32,432 nucleotides of DNA from positions 1-32,432 of IMG/VR virus record IMGVR_UViG_3300046167_000282; one strand, 5' to 3'. The position numbers and the translations under genes were made by a program. Below, one piece after another: positions 13,791-20,977 of the stretch. The notes beneath the pieces were generated by a model, which ran no database searches, had not been told where the DNA came from, and worked only from the letters and a program-made list of their open reading frames with translations. The DNA is from a virus. Numbering within the stretch: the stretch's first letter is position 1; the number at the start of each line of letters is the position of its first letter.

Positions 13791-13996
13791 TAGTTACATA
13801 ACTCCTCAAATTCTTCTTCACTCATTTGACAATTAGGGCATAAATATCCGTCCCTGTATTGTCCGTCTGCAAAGATAGTATTGCCTTTATCATCAAGGCT
13901 TTCATAATCAGCATCAGCTGGAATACGATTGACAAATCTACCACTTCCAAAAGATGTATCTTGATTACAACATACGCAATTATTTCCTATATCCAT
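13790..13996 (-). CDS. 68-residue zinc-binding protein
   Basis: The protein has CVCC near the N-terminus (about residues 7-10) and CPNC near the C-terminus (about 53-56), plus FVNRIPADAD in between. The two Cys pairs would bind a zinc ion in a rubredoxin-like knuckle. The Cys pair followed by RFVNRIPAD is a pattern I recognise from small phage proteins of unknown function. It directly follows the upstream gene with no gap. Confidence 0.7.
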   Translation of the reverse strand: MDIGNNCVCCNQDTSFGSGRFVNRIPADADYESLDDKGNTIFADGQYRDGYLCPNCQMSEEEFEELCN

Positions 13997-14182
13997 TTAG
14001 TCTTGCTCCTCCTTTTCTTCTTCATCAGTCCAATCTAATTCTTCATGGTATGTATCAGAGGCAATTTCTTCTTCTTGCCCTTCTCCATCATGGAACTTAT
14101 CCCATGCTTCATCTTCTGATTTGGCTTTTACTGTTACCTCATGCTCAACGTATGACTTAGTTATAAAAGTATATGTATTCAT
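13997..14182 (-). CDS. 61-residue acidic protein, unknown
   Basis: A short beta-like N-terminus (MNTYTFITKSYVEHEVTVKAKSEDEAWDKF) is followed by an extremely acidic tail (EEIASDTYHEELDWTDEEEKEEQ). The tail could mimic DNA or serve as a protein-binding arm. That is speculation from charge only. Its ATG overlaps the upstream stop by one base. Confidence 0.65.
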   Translation of the reverse strand: MNTYTFITKSYVEHEVTVKAKSEDEAWDKFHDGEGQEEEIASDTYHEELDWTDEEEKEEQD

Positions 14183-14364
14183 TAATCTTGCTCCCTGTTT
14201 GTTGGTTTACCATTTGGAAAGGTTAAGGCTTCGCTAAACTCTTTCCAGTCCTTAGGTGTCATTGCAATTTCTACCTTGTGAATAGGCGTATTATCTTTTA
14301 GTCCGTACTTCTTGCGAAGCTGTCCAATAATGCTTTTACTTGACGATCGATTTTTGTTGCTCAT
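14182..14364 (-). CDS. 60-residue basic protein, unknown, start at 14364
   Basis: ATG 14364 is preferred over an upstream in-frame ATG at 14448 because GGGAGG lies just before it and the longer version would overlap the upstream gene by 80 bases. The product is basic at the N-terminus (MSNKNRSSSKSIIGQLRKKYGL) with a C-terminal helix (TPKDWKEFSEAL). No family is recognised. The basic first half may bind nucleic acid. Confidence 0.6.
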   Translation of the reverse strand: MSNKNRSSSKSIIGQLRKKYGLKDNTPIHKVEIAMTPKDWKEFSEALTFPNGKPTNREQD

Positions 14365-14368
14365 TGGT

Positions 14369-14599
14369 TTAATCCTCCCTCTGTTCCCAGTACGTCCAGT
14401 AATATAAATCAGAATGTCCATCATGCTTATAATCTTCTTCAGCTTCACTAAATCCCTCTTTTCCTAAAACCTGTTCTACACATTTAATTGAACAAACAGA
14501 TTCAGCACCACCAACAATAAACACACCCTTATCTTGGTCAAGTTTATCAATTGTGCTATTACAAGACTCACAAGCTATATTCCATGTTTCTTTGCTCAT
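14369..14599 (-). CDS. 76-residue Cys-pair protein, possible zinc binding
   Basis: CESCN at about residues 10-14 and CSIKC at about 36-40 give CxxC and CxxxC, a plausible metal site. The C-terminus is acidic and aromatic (DLYYWTYWEQRED). The start overlaps the stop of the upstream gene as ATGA. No family is recognised. It is the second Cys-rich small protein in this operon. Confidence 0.65.
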   Translation of the reverse strand: MSKETWNIACESCNSTIDKLDQDKGVFIVGGAESVCSIKCVEQVLGKEGFSEAEEDYKHDGHSDLYYWTYWEQRED

Positions 14600-14781
14600 T
14601 GTTCCACCGCCTCTAGTAATTCTTGTTCTATAAATTCTGCTACTTTGTTTCTTAAAAGACAGATTGCCATAAATTGCGGATGTTCAATATCAATCTTACT
14701 AACTCCGTGCTTTTCTAAAAGATTATAAAAATCATCTTGAAAACTTATAAATTGGTTGTCGCTCATTTCTTTTGCACTCAT
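14596..14781 (-). CDS. 61-residue helical protein, unknown
   Basis: The sequence is mostly helical (FQDDFYNLLEKHGVSKI, then FMAICLLRNKVAEFIEQELLEAVEQ) with no metal-binding or catalytic signature. ATG 14781 abuts the stop of the first gene of the operon. No family is recognised. Confidence 0.62.
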   Translation of the reverse strand: MSAKEMSDNQFISFQDDFYNLLEKHGVSKIDIEHPQFMAICLLRNKVAEFIEQELLEAVEQ

Positions 14782-15087
14782 CTACGCGACCTCTACTTGG
14801 TTATCTTGTAACCATTGATTGCCAACTACTTGCAGTCTTTGATATATTGAAAATGATAGTTGAGCATATATATCTCCCTCTACCTCGTGGTCATTATATC
14901 CAAGCGTTAAATCAGATTGAGCAACTTCTAATAAATCATAGTTATATATTGGTACCCAACTATCGGCATATTCTGAAACAACATCTTCAGGATAACCATT
15001 TTCTAGTATGTCCTCTTTATTGTCGTTTAGTTCTTCAATTAGATTTTGCTCTAATGTGTAGATGTTTTGTTTGTTTGTATCTGTCAT
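14782..15087 (-). CDS. First gene of the leftward operon, 101-residue acidic protein
   Basis: The ATG at 15087 has an excellent Shine-Dalgarno sequence (AGGAGGT, complement of 15095-15101). The product is acidic throughout (NLIEELNDNKEDILENGYPEDVVSEYADSWVPIYNYDLLEVAQSD) with a more hydrophobic C-terminus. Its composition would suit an inhibitor or DNA-mimic type early protein, but there is no direct evidence. It is closest to the promoter and likely the most strongly expressed gene of the operon. Confidence 0.65.
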   Translation of the reverse strand: MTDTNKQNIYTLEQNLIEELNDNKEDILENGYPEDVVSEYADSWVPIYNYDLLEVAQSDLTLGYNDHEVEGDIYAQLSFSIYQRLQVVGNQWLQDNQVEVA

Positions 15088-15131
15088 GTTAGTTACCTCC
15101 TAAAGTAATATAATTTGTTCTAACGTGTAAT

Positions 15132-15161
15132 AGTGTAGCACAAAGAAATCTTAAATATCAA
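15132..15161 (-). promoter_or_regulatory. Candidate leftward promoter of the mini-gene operon
   Basis: On the minus strand TTGATA (complement of 15156-15161) and TACACT (complement of 15132-15137) are 18 bases apart. A TG stands one base before the -10, as in extended -10 promoters. It lies about 45 bases upstream of the ATG at 15087. Confidence 0.5.
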
Positions 15162-15203
15162 ACACTTAATCAAAAATACTTAGGGTTTTCATTAAGTATG
15201 CTG

Positions 15204-15209
15204 TAGAAT
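15204..15209 (+). promoter_or_regulatory. Candidate rightward late promoter -10 (TAGAAT)
   Basis: GTAGAATA at 15203-15210 matches the -10-like word found before the early operon (6022-6029) and before the large terminase (15889-15896). No good -35 is seen at 17-18 bases, so activation by a phage regulator is possible. It stands 33 bases before the small terminase ATG, which lacks a clear ribosome binding site. Confidence 0.35.
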
Positions 15210-15241
15210 AGAGGGATAGAGAGCATAAAAAAAATTCAATT

Positions 15242-15754
15242 ATGGAGCAATTTTTGACTAAAAACGACAAGAAACCACCTAAAAAAGTGGGTAGAAAGTT
15301 AATTAATTTAGATTTGGAGCAAGTAGAAAATTTAGCTTCCAGAGGTTTGGGAACTACTCAAATAGCACGTGCAATGGGCGTTTCATGGTCAACTATAGAC
15401 CGTTCCAGAAAGCGTTCTGCTGAATTTGAGGAGGCTTTAAAAAGGGGGAAGGCGAAAGGACTAGCACAAGTTACCAATTCCTTGTTCACTTCGGCAACTG
15501 ATGGCAACGTGACCGCCCAGATATTTTATCTAAAGAACCAAGATCCTAAAACATGGAAGGATAGAGTCGAAAACGTCCACGCTACTATCAATCTAAATGA
15601 TGTTTTAACTGGTGCAAAAGAACGTATTGGCGACAATATGGCGACAATTAATAAACCTAAAGTTATAAACGCTGTTAAATCAACGTCTACAGACTTGGAC
15701 AAACTGGTAAATAATCAGGACGATATAAAGAACGATAATAATAAGGGCGGATAG
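15242..15754 (+). CDS. Terminase small subunit-like DNA-binding protein
   Basis: This 170-residue protein has a basic N-terminus and an HTH at about residues 30-60: NLASRGLGTTQIARAMGVSWSTIDRSRKRS. FEEALKRGKAKGLAQVTNSLFTSATDGNVTAQIFYLKNQDPKTWKDR follows, a pattern typical of small terminase subunits. The tail is acidic and Asn-rich. The position before the large terminase agrees. It would recognise the packaging site and load the large subunit. No strong Shine-Dalgarno is seen before ATG 15242. Confidence 0.8.
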   Translation: MEQFLTKNDKKPPKKVGRKLINLDLEQVENLASRGLGTTQIARAMGVSWSTIDRSRKRSAEFEEALKRGKAKGLAQVTNSLFTSATDGNVTAQIFYLKNQDPKTWKDRVENVHATINLNDVLTGAKERIGDNMATINKPKVINAVKSTSTDLDKLVNNQDDIKNDNNKGG

Positions 15755-15895
15755 TTCGCTATCAGTAAGGGTTGCCCACAATCTGACAATCAAATGCTCC
15801 GATTTAAAACGATTGACCCCCCCTTACATTTTTTCGCACGGGTATATTACGTGTAACTGTTGAACTAATTTTTTTTAATTTTTTTTGAGTAGAAT
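15755..15895 (+). other. Non-coding gap between the terminase genes with homopolymer tracts
   Basis: This 141-base gap contains a C7 run at 15817-15823, and T8 (15869-15876), AA, T8 (15879-15886) just before TAGAAT (15890-15895). No gene is seen. Such tracts can bend or melt DNA, so a packaging start site or promoter element is possible but not shown. Confidence 0.4.
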
Positions 15896-15985
15896 ATGAA
15901 AGAGGTAATAAAAGGAATAATAGAAATCACCACCATAGCTGGACTTGGTAATTTCCTACTATTCATTATTTTGGTAAATATATGA
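15896..15985 (+). CDS. 29-residue membrane peptide coupled to the large terminase
   Basis: The frame MKEVIKGIIEITTIAGLGNFLLFIILVNI runs from ATG 15896 to TGA 15983-15985, and the terminase ATG at 15982 overlaps it as ATGA. The second half is a hydrophobic helix of about 20 residues. The start has only a weak GAG upstream and follows directly on a TAGAAT element. It may be a real membrane peptide or a leader that brings ribosomes to the poorly preceded terminase start. Confidence 0.5.
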   Translation: MKEVIKGIIEITTIAGLGNFLLFIILVNI

Positions 15986-17514
15986 AATACGGTGCTGAAG
16001 CTGAACAACAACTAATGACCGAAGTTTGGTCGCCTCAAGTTGCTGATGATCCATACAACTTTGTAATGTTTATCTTCCCCTGGGGACAGAAGGACACCCC
16101 CCTCGAAGAATTTACAGGCCCAAGAGAGTGGCAAAAAAATGTTTTAAAAAAATTATCAATAAACATACAGAGAAATAAAGGCGAAATTAATCCAGAGATG
16201 TTTAGACTTGCTGTAGCTTCAGGTCGTGGAATAGGAAAGTCCGCCTTAGTTTCATGGTTAATCCTATGGATGCTGTCAACCAGATTAGGCTCAACCACTA
16301 TTGTAACTGCCAACACCGAGCAACAGCTCCGATCAAGAACATGGGCAGAGTTAGGCAAGTGGCTAACCCTAGCAATAAACAGCCATTGGTTTACTAAAAC
16401 TGCTACCACCATAAAACCAGATGGTTGGTTTGAAGAAGCACTCAAAAGAGACTTAAAAATAGATACAGGTTACTACTACGCCCAAGCTCAACTATGGAGT
16501 GAAGAGAACCCAGACGCTTTCGCTGGTATTCACTCATCCTACGGAGTCTGCCTAATCATGGACGAGGCATCAGGTATTCCCGCACCTATCTATTCTGTCT
16601 CCGAAGGTTTCTTTACAGAGCCTACAGAAAATCGTTTCTGGTGTACCTTTTCTAACCCTAGAAGAAACACAGGGCCTTTCTACGAGAGTTTTACATCCAA
16701 GCGTAAGTTCTGGAACTTAGAACAAATAGACTCACGTACAGTCGAAGGTACTGACCAAAAACTATTCCAGACTATGCTCGAACAATATGGTGAAGATTCT
16801 ACCGTTGCTAGAGTAGAAGTAAGAGGCGAGTTCCCTAACGCTGATGATGATTCAGTCATACCAATGGAACTGGCAAGAAACGCTGTCGATAGAGATGTGG
16901 CACTAACAACCAAAGCACCTATTGTTTGGGGATTAGACGTTGCACGTTTTGGCGGAGACAATTCTGCACTATGTATAAGACAAGGCAACACTGTTCTTGA
17001 AATTAAGACTTTTAAATCGATGGATTTAATGCAATTATGCGGTGCAGTTAAAAACTTATATGACGACAGTACCGTCATGGAACAACCACAAGAAATACTT
17101 ATAGACGTAATTGGTCTTGGTAGTGGTGTTGTAGATAGACTAGCTGAACAAAACTTACCAGTAAGAGGAGTTAATGTTGCAGAAGCACCATCTACTAAGA
17201 AAAACTATTTGAACTTAAGAGCTGAATTATGGTTCGCAATCAAAGATTGGTTGGTGCTGCGTAATTGCCGACTTCCTAATGATGATGAGCTTGTATCAGA
17301 ATTGGCAGCACCTAGTTATAAATATACATCAACTGGAAAAATAAAAATAGAGTCAAAAGACGAAATGAAAAAAAGAGGTGTTAAGTCTCCAGATAAAGCT
17401 GACGCACTTGCACTAACCATGGCAAGTTCCGCTGCAAGTTTTAGTGGTGGCGAGAACTTTTTAGGGTATAATTTCAAGAAACCCTTGACATCAAGAATAA
17501 TCAGAGTGGGATAA
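15982..17514 (+). CDS. terL: Terminase large subunit
   Basis: This 510-residue packaging motor has Walker A ASGRGIGKS (about 78-86) and Walker B CLIMDEAS (about 189-196). The C-terminal RNase H-like nuclease carries WGLDVARFGGD (about 314-324), ILIDVIGLGSGV (about 370-381) and SPDKADALAL (about 467-476) with its acidic metal ligands. It translocates DNA into the prohead at the portal and cuts it to length. Length and motif order are normal and no damage is seen. The start overlaps a membrane peptide gene, and the portal gene follows after 4 bases. Confidence 0.95.
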   Translation: MKYGAEAEQQLMTEVWSPQVADDPYNFVMFIFPWGQKDTPLEEFTGPREWQKNVLKKLSINIQRNKGEINPEMFRLAVASGRGIGKSALVSWLILWMLSTRLGSTTIVTANTEQQLRSRTWAELGKWLTLAINSHWFTKTATTIKPDGWFEEALKRDLKIDTGYYYAQAQLWSEENPDAFAGIHSSYGVCLIMDEASGIPAPIYSVSEGFFTEPTENRFWCTFSNPRRNTGPFYESFTSKRKFWNLEQIDSRTVEGTDQKLFQTMLEQYGEDSTVARVEVRGEFPNADDDSVIPMELARNAVDRDVALTTKAPIVWGLDVARFGGDNSALCIRQGNTVLEIKTFKSMDLMQLCGAVKNLYDDSTVMEQPQEILIDVIGLGSGVVDRLAEQNLPVRGVNVAEAPSTKKNYLNLRAELWFAIKDWLVLRNCRLPNDDELVSELAAPSYKYTSTGKIKIESKDEMKKRGVKSPDKADALALTMASSAASFSGGENFLGYNFKKPLTSRIIRVG

Positions 17515-17518
17515 ATTT

Positions 17519-19666
17519 ATGGAATACGACAAAGATCAAGAAATCGAAGAGTTACAAGTAGAAAATTCTTACAATGAAGAAGAACTACAAGGCGTACTTA
17601 AGTCCGAAATGGATGACGCTAAAGACTTTATCGACCAGATAGACGAGGACAGAGCTGACGCTACTGACTACTATCTTGGAAACTCACCAACATCACAAAG
17701 CTCTATGCAATCAGAGTTTGTATCAACCGATGTTAGAGACAGCGTGTTGTTCATGCTGCCTTCTATCATGCGTACATTTTTTGGTACTACTAAGATAGTA
17801 GAGTTTATACCTCATGGCCCAGAGGACATACAACTAGCCAAACAACAAACAGATTACATCAACTATGTTATCCAACAAAAAAATCCAGGATTCAAAGTTT
17901 TATATGATGCGTTCAAAGACGCACTCATTAGAAAAACTGGTTTTGTAAAAGCCTACTGGGATGACAGCATTACTGCATCAACTCACGAATACACAGACAT
18001 TTCTCCAGAATCATACCAAGCTCTAACACTTGACCCTAACGTAGAAGTCATTGAAGAAAAAATTGAAATGCAAAGCATTACATTTATGAATCCTGAAACT
18101 GGCGAAGAGATGACACAAGAAACTCCAGCTAGTTACGATGTAAAAATTAGAAGAATTAAACCTAAAGACCAAGTGGTAATCGAAGCAGTACCAACAGAAG
18201 AAGTGTTAATTTCAAGACACGCTAGAGACTTAAATACTTCTCCATACGTTGCACACAGAATGGTTAAGACCGTAAGTGACTTGGTTGCTATGGGTTATGA
18301 CAAAGAACAAATGGAAGAGTTCGCTGGTTCTGGAACTACAGTCGATGAAGACTCATACGACATGGAACAAGCAAGAAACCCATACGCAGATTTTACTGGT
18401 GTTGATAGAGCAGACAGTAATAGTAAAAGTGTTCTCTATGTAGAGCATTATGTTTTTTATGATTTAGATGGTGATGGTATAGATGAAAGGATTAGAGTAT
18501 GCACTGTAGGGAATGGATTAAATATTGTTAATTCAACACCCTGGGATGATTTACCTATTACACTCTTCTGTCCCGATCCAGAGCCTCATACCTCCATTGG
18601 CTCATGCCCAGCGGACTACTTGATGCCTATTCAAGCGGCTAAATCTCAGATAATGAGAGACACCCTTGATAGTCTAGGCCACGCCATCTTCCCAAGAATG
18701 GGTATAGTAGAAGGACAAGTCAACATTGATGACGTTCTTAATACTGACATAGGACAACCAATAAGAATGAGAGCACCAGGAATGGTTCAGCCTTTCTCTG
18801 TGCCTTTTGTTGGTAAAGAAGCCTTCCCAGTATTGTCTTACTTAGACGAAGCAAAAGAAAACCGCACAGGTGTTTCTAAGGCTTCCGCTGGACTAAACGC
18901 AGAAGCATTACAATCTACAACTTCCGCAGCTGTATCGGCTACTATGTCTGGAGCTCAAGGAAGAGTAGAACTTATCTGTCGTCACTTTGCTGACGGTATG
19001 AAAGATTTATTTAAACTTGTAAACTCACTTGTTATCAAGCACCAAGAAGGTCAAGACATGATGAGACTTAACAACGAGTTTATTCCTATTGATCCTAGAT
19101 ACTGGGATGCTGATAAAGATATGGTAATTAATGTTGGTATTTCTAAAAACTCTGACGAAGAAAAGTTCCAAGTCCTAACAGCACTATCACAAAAACAAGA
19201 ACAAATATTACAAACTCTAGGCCCTAACAATCCTTTGGTTAATTTACAGCAGTATGCAAACACTTTAACTAAAATGATTGAGATGGCTGGATTTAAAGAT
19301 GCAACAACATTTATAAATACAACTGTACCTCCAATGCCTCCGCAACCACAAGAACCAGCTAAACCTTCTCCAGAAGAAATGTTGGCACAAGCCGAAGCAA
19401 TGAAGGCACAGAACTTAGCACAAAAAGCTATCATTGATGCAGAGACAGATAGAATGAAAATTATTATGGATGACGACAGAAACCGTGATGAACATGAAGC
19501 TGACTTAAAAGTTAAGATTGCAGAATTACAAGCTAAGTATGGTGCTCAAATAAATGTAGCAGAAATAAATGCAATTATGGAAAGAGATAGAGAAGCGATT
19601 AGACAAGTAGCAAAAAACCAATCGCAAGGAATGTTTACTAATGGCAACAACCCACCAATCGGATAA
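17519..19666 (+). CDS. Portal protein (SU10/P22-like)
   Basis: This 715-residue protein matches the large portal type of podoviruses. It has an acidic N-terminus, then DVRDSVLFMLPSIMRTFFGT, ALIRKTGFVKAYWD, a wing region, SCPADYLMPIQAAKSQIMRDTLD and a long helical stem/crown. The end is a charged coiled coil (EAMKAQNLAQKAIIDAETDRM and onward). It forms the dodecameric DNA gate at one capsid vertex and anchors the terminase and adaptor. Its last 26 bases overlap the next gene. Confidence 0.92.
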   Translation: MEYDKDQEIEELQVENSYNEEELQGVLKSEMDDAKDFIDQIDEDRADATDYYLGNSPTSQSSMQSEFVSTDVRDSVLFMLPSIMRTFFGTTKIVEFIPHGPEDIQLAKQQTDYINYVIQQKNPGFKVLYDAFKDALIRKTGFVKAYWDDSITASTHEYTDISPESYQALTLDPNVEVIEEKIEMQSITFMNPETGEEMTQETPASYDVKIRRIKPKDQVVIEAVPTEEVLISRHARDLNTSPYVAHRMVKTVSDLVAMGYDKEQMEEFAGSGTTVDEDSYDMEQARNPYADFTGVDRADSNSKSVLYVEHYVFYDLDGDGIDERIRVCTVGNGLNIVNSTPWDDLPITLFCPDPEPHTSIGSCPADYLMPIQAAKSQIMRDTLDSLGHAIFPRMGIVEGQVNIDDVLNTDIGQPIRMRAPGMVQPFSVPFVGKEAFPVLSYLDEAKENRTGVSKASAGLNAEALQSTTSAAVSATMSGAQGRVELICRHFADGMKDLFKLVNSLVIKHQEGQDMMRLNNEFIPIDPRYWDADKDMVINVGISKNSDEEKFQVLTALSQKQEQILQTLGPNNPLVNLQQYANTLTKMIEMAGFKDATTFINTTVPPMPPQPQEPAKPSPEEMLAQAEAMKAQNLAQKAIIDAETDRMKIIMDDDRNRDEHEADLKVKIAELQAKYGAQINVAEINAIMERDREAIRQVAKNQSQGMFTNGNNPPIG

Positions 19667-19823
19667 GATTTACGACTTAGAATTTCTTGACGGAGATTTT
19701 ATCTATGTTGGCTCTGACATAAAAGCTAAAAACCTAGAAGAAGCTAAGAGAGTGGCTATGATATTTTTACAGATACCACACGACTCAGAGCTTATATCTT
19801 CTAAAGTAACTTTAATACACTAA
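19641..19823 (+). CDS. 60-residue protein overlapping the portal end, unknown
   Basis: The frame starts at ATG 19641 within the portal gene's end and is the only sensible coding frame up to 19823. The sequence has strand-helix-strand character (YDLEFLDGDFIYVGSDIKAKNLEEAKRVAMIFLQI). No family is recognised. It is followed by TAATG coupling to the AT-hook-like peptide. Confidence 0.65.
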   Translation: MATTHQSDKIYDLEFLDGDFIYVGSDIKAKNLEEAKRVAMIFLQIPHDSELISSKVTLIH

Positions 19824-19921
19824 TGAAAAAATATTTAATTAAAACATGGGAATGGCTTGACTCTTTAATGAAACCAAAAAAAATTATTAAAAAAAGAGGA
19901 AGACCAAGGAAAAAGAAATAA
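19823..19921 (+). CDS. 32-residue AT-hook-like basic peptide
   Basis: The frame runs from ATG 19823 to TAA 19919-19921 with TAATG overlaps at both ends. The product begins MKKYLIKTWEWLDSLMKP and ends KKIIKKRGRPRKKK. RGRP flanked by basic residues is the core of an AT-hook, which grips the minor groove of AT-rich DNA. With its position after the portal it could bind packaged DNA in the head. This is an inference from the motif. Confidence 0.6.
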   Translation: MKKYLIKTWEWLDSLMKPKKIIKKRGRPRKKK

Positions 19922-20193
19922 TGGCAATAACTTATAGAGGCGAAAGATTCTCTGGTTACAACAAACCTAAGAGAACACCTAATCATAAAACCAAATCACA
20001 CGCTGTTCTAGCAAAGGTTGGTGATGTCATAAAACTTATTCGCTTTGGTCAACAAGGCGTTAGCGGTGCTGGTAAAAATCCAATGACTGCTAAAGATAAA
20101 GCAAGGAAGAAATCATTTAAGGCAAGACATGCCAAGAATATTTCTAAAGGTAAACTGTCTGCTGCTTACTGGGCAGACAAAGTAAAATGGTAA
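19921..20193 (+). CDS. Conserved basic phage head-region protein, unknown function
   Basis: This 90-residue basic protein has the signature VIKLIRFGQQGVSGAG followed by ARKKSFKARHAKNISKGKLSAAYWADKVKW. It is a family seen repeatedly in marine phages and recognised from that C-terminal pattern, but its role is not known. The composition suggests nucleic acid binding or a small capsid-associated protein. The start is coupled to the previous stop by TAATG, and the next gene follows GGAGA. Confidence 0.7.
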   Translation: MAITYRGERFSGYNKPKRTPNHKTKSHAVLAKVGDVIKLIRFGQQGVSGAGKNPMTAKDKARKKSFKARHAKNISKGKLSAAYWADKVKW

Positions 20194-20203
20194 GGAGATA
20201 AAT

Positions 20204-20360
20204 ATGCCAGGAAAAGGACTATACGCAAACATTAATGCGAAGAGAAAAAGAATTAAAGCTGGATCAGGTGAGACTATGAGAAAGAAAGATAGGAGCAAAA
20301 GGTTCACCAACAAATAAAGCATTTAAACAAGCTAAAAAAACTGCAAAAAAAAGGAGATAA
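20204..20360 (+). pseudogene. Small basic phage protein, frame broken near 20281-20287
   Basis: ATG 20204, after GGAGA, encodes MPGKGLYANINAKRKRIKAG followed by SGETMRKK. The frame then goes off and stops at 20315-20317. In the +1 frame the sequence continues IGAKGSPTNKAFKQAKKTAKKRR to TAA 20358-20360, just before the next gene. The joined product of about 51 residues fits the MPGKxxYANI...GSGExMRKxGxKGxPT family that I know from phages. One surplus A in AAAGAAAG explains the break. Confidence 0.7.
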
Positions 20361-20362
20361 TT

Positions 20363-20452
20363 ATGCCAAAAGGAAAAGGAACATACGGAACTAAAGTTGG
20401 AAGACCTCCAATGAAAAAAGGTAAAAAGAAAGCCACTAAAAAGAAAAAGTAA
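20363..20452 (+). CDS. 29-residue Lys-rich peptide
   Basis: ATG 20363 is preceded by AAGGAG at 20351-20356. The product begins MPKGKGTYGTKVGRPPMKKG and ends in a Lys run (KKKATKKKK). The good ribosome binding site, and the MPKGKGTYG opening that echoes the MPGKGLY of the previous gene, support it. It may be a duplicate-derived DNA-binding mini-protein. Confidence 0.6.
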   Translation: MPKGKGTYGTKVGRPPMKKGKKKATKKKK

Positions 20453-20453
20453 C

Positions 20454-20567
20454 TTGTCTTACTTACTTGGTAAATTTTTAGAATGGTCTTTTAAAAGAAA
20501 AGCAAAGAAACTTAATAAACATTTGCATGAATACAAAAACAAAGAAACAAAGAAAACAGACAGTTAA
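20454..20567 (+). CDS. Possible 37-residue basic peptide (TTG start)
   Basis: TTG 20454 opens MSYLLGKFLEWSFKRKAKKL, then a basic polar tail to TAA 20565-20567. It fills the gap between two accepted genes, and its amphipathic/hydrophobic start followed by a basic helix is plausible. It has no clear Shine-Dalgarno sequence, so confidence is low. Confidence 0.4.
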   Translation: MSYLLGKFLEWSFKRKAKKLNKHLHEYKNKETKKTDS

Positions 20568-20605
20568 TTCTTTGGCTAAAATACAACAACTATATAAAAA
20601 TAAAA

Positions 20606-20977
20606 ATGATAGAAAAACTAATAAAACCAGTAAGCGAACTTCTTGATAAGTTCATTCCAGATGCAGACACAAAGCAAAAGATTGCACATGAAATTGCAAC
20701 CATGTCTGAAAAGCACGTTCACGAAATTGCTAAAGCACAAATAGAAGTAAACAAACTTGATGCTAAAGGCGACTGGTTTCAATCATCATGGCGACCAGCT
20801 ACAGCATGGATTTGTGTATGTGGTTTTGCTGTAAACTTTTTAATCAGTCCACTCGCTGCTCCATTTGGTATTGTCGTACCACAAGCAGACACCTCAACTA
20901 TGTTACCTGTACTCATGGGTATGCTTGGTCTTGGTGGACTAAGATCATACGAAAGGGTCAAAGGCGTAGGGAAATAA
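20606..20977 (+). CDS. Holin-like membrane protein
   Basis: This 123-residue protein has a charged helical first half and two hydrophobic segments, at about 66-92 (TAWICVCGFAVNFLISPLAAP) and about 100-116 (MLPVLMGMLGLGGL). The C-terminus is basic (RSYERVKGVGK). The KGDWFQSSWRPATAW motif before the first segment fits the 3TM holin family of GTAs and phages. It would permeabilise the inner membrane at lysis. Its stop overlaps the endolysin ATG by one base. Confidence 0.75.
   Translation: MIEKLIKPVSELLDKFIPDADTKQKIAHEIATMSEKHVHEIAKAQIEVNKLDAKGDWFQSSWRPATAWICVCGFAVNFLISPLAAPFGIVVPQADTSTMLPVLMGMLGLGGLRSYERVKGVGK

Noticed and set aside
13708-13821. N-terminal extension of the 84-residue minus-strand gene
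   Set aside because: The extension runs through the membrane peptide gene and into the zinc-binding gene, and ATG 13707 has the ATGA overlap used throughout the operon.
16035-16445. Minus-strand ORF within the terminase gene
   Set aside because: The plus strand encodes the Walker A region of terL; the opposite frame is a by-product.
20527-20646. 39-residue Lys/Gln-rich ORF overlapping the holin start
   Set aside because: No ribosome binding site, and it would run 41 bases into the holin gene in another frame; composition is simply that of A-rich DNA.
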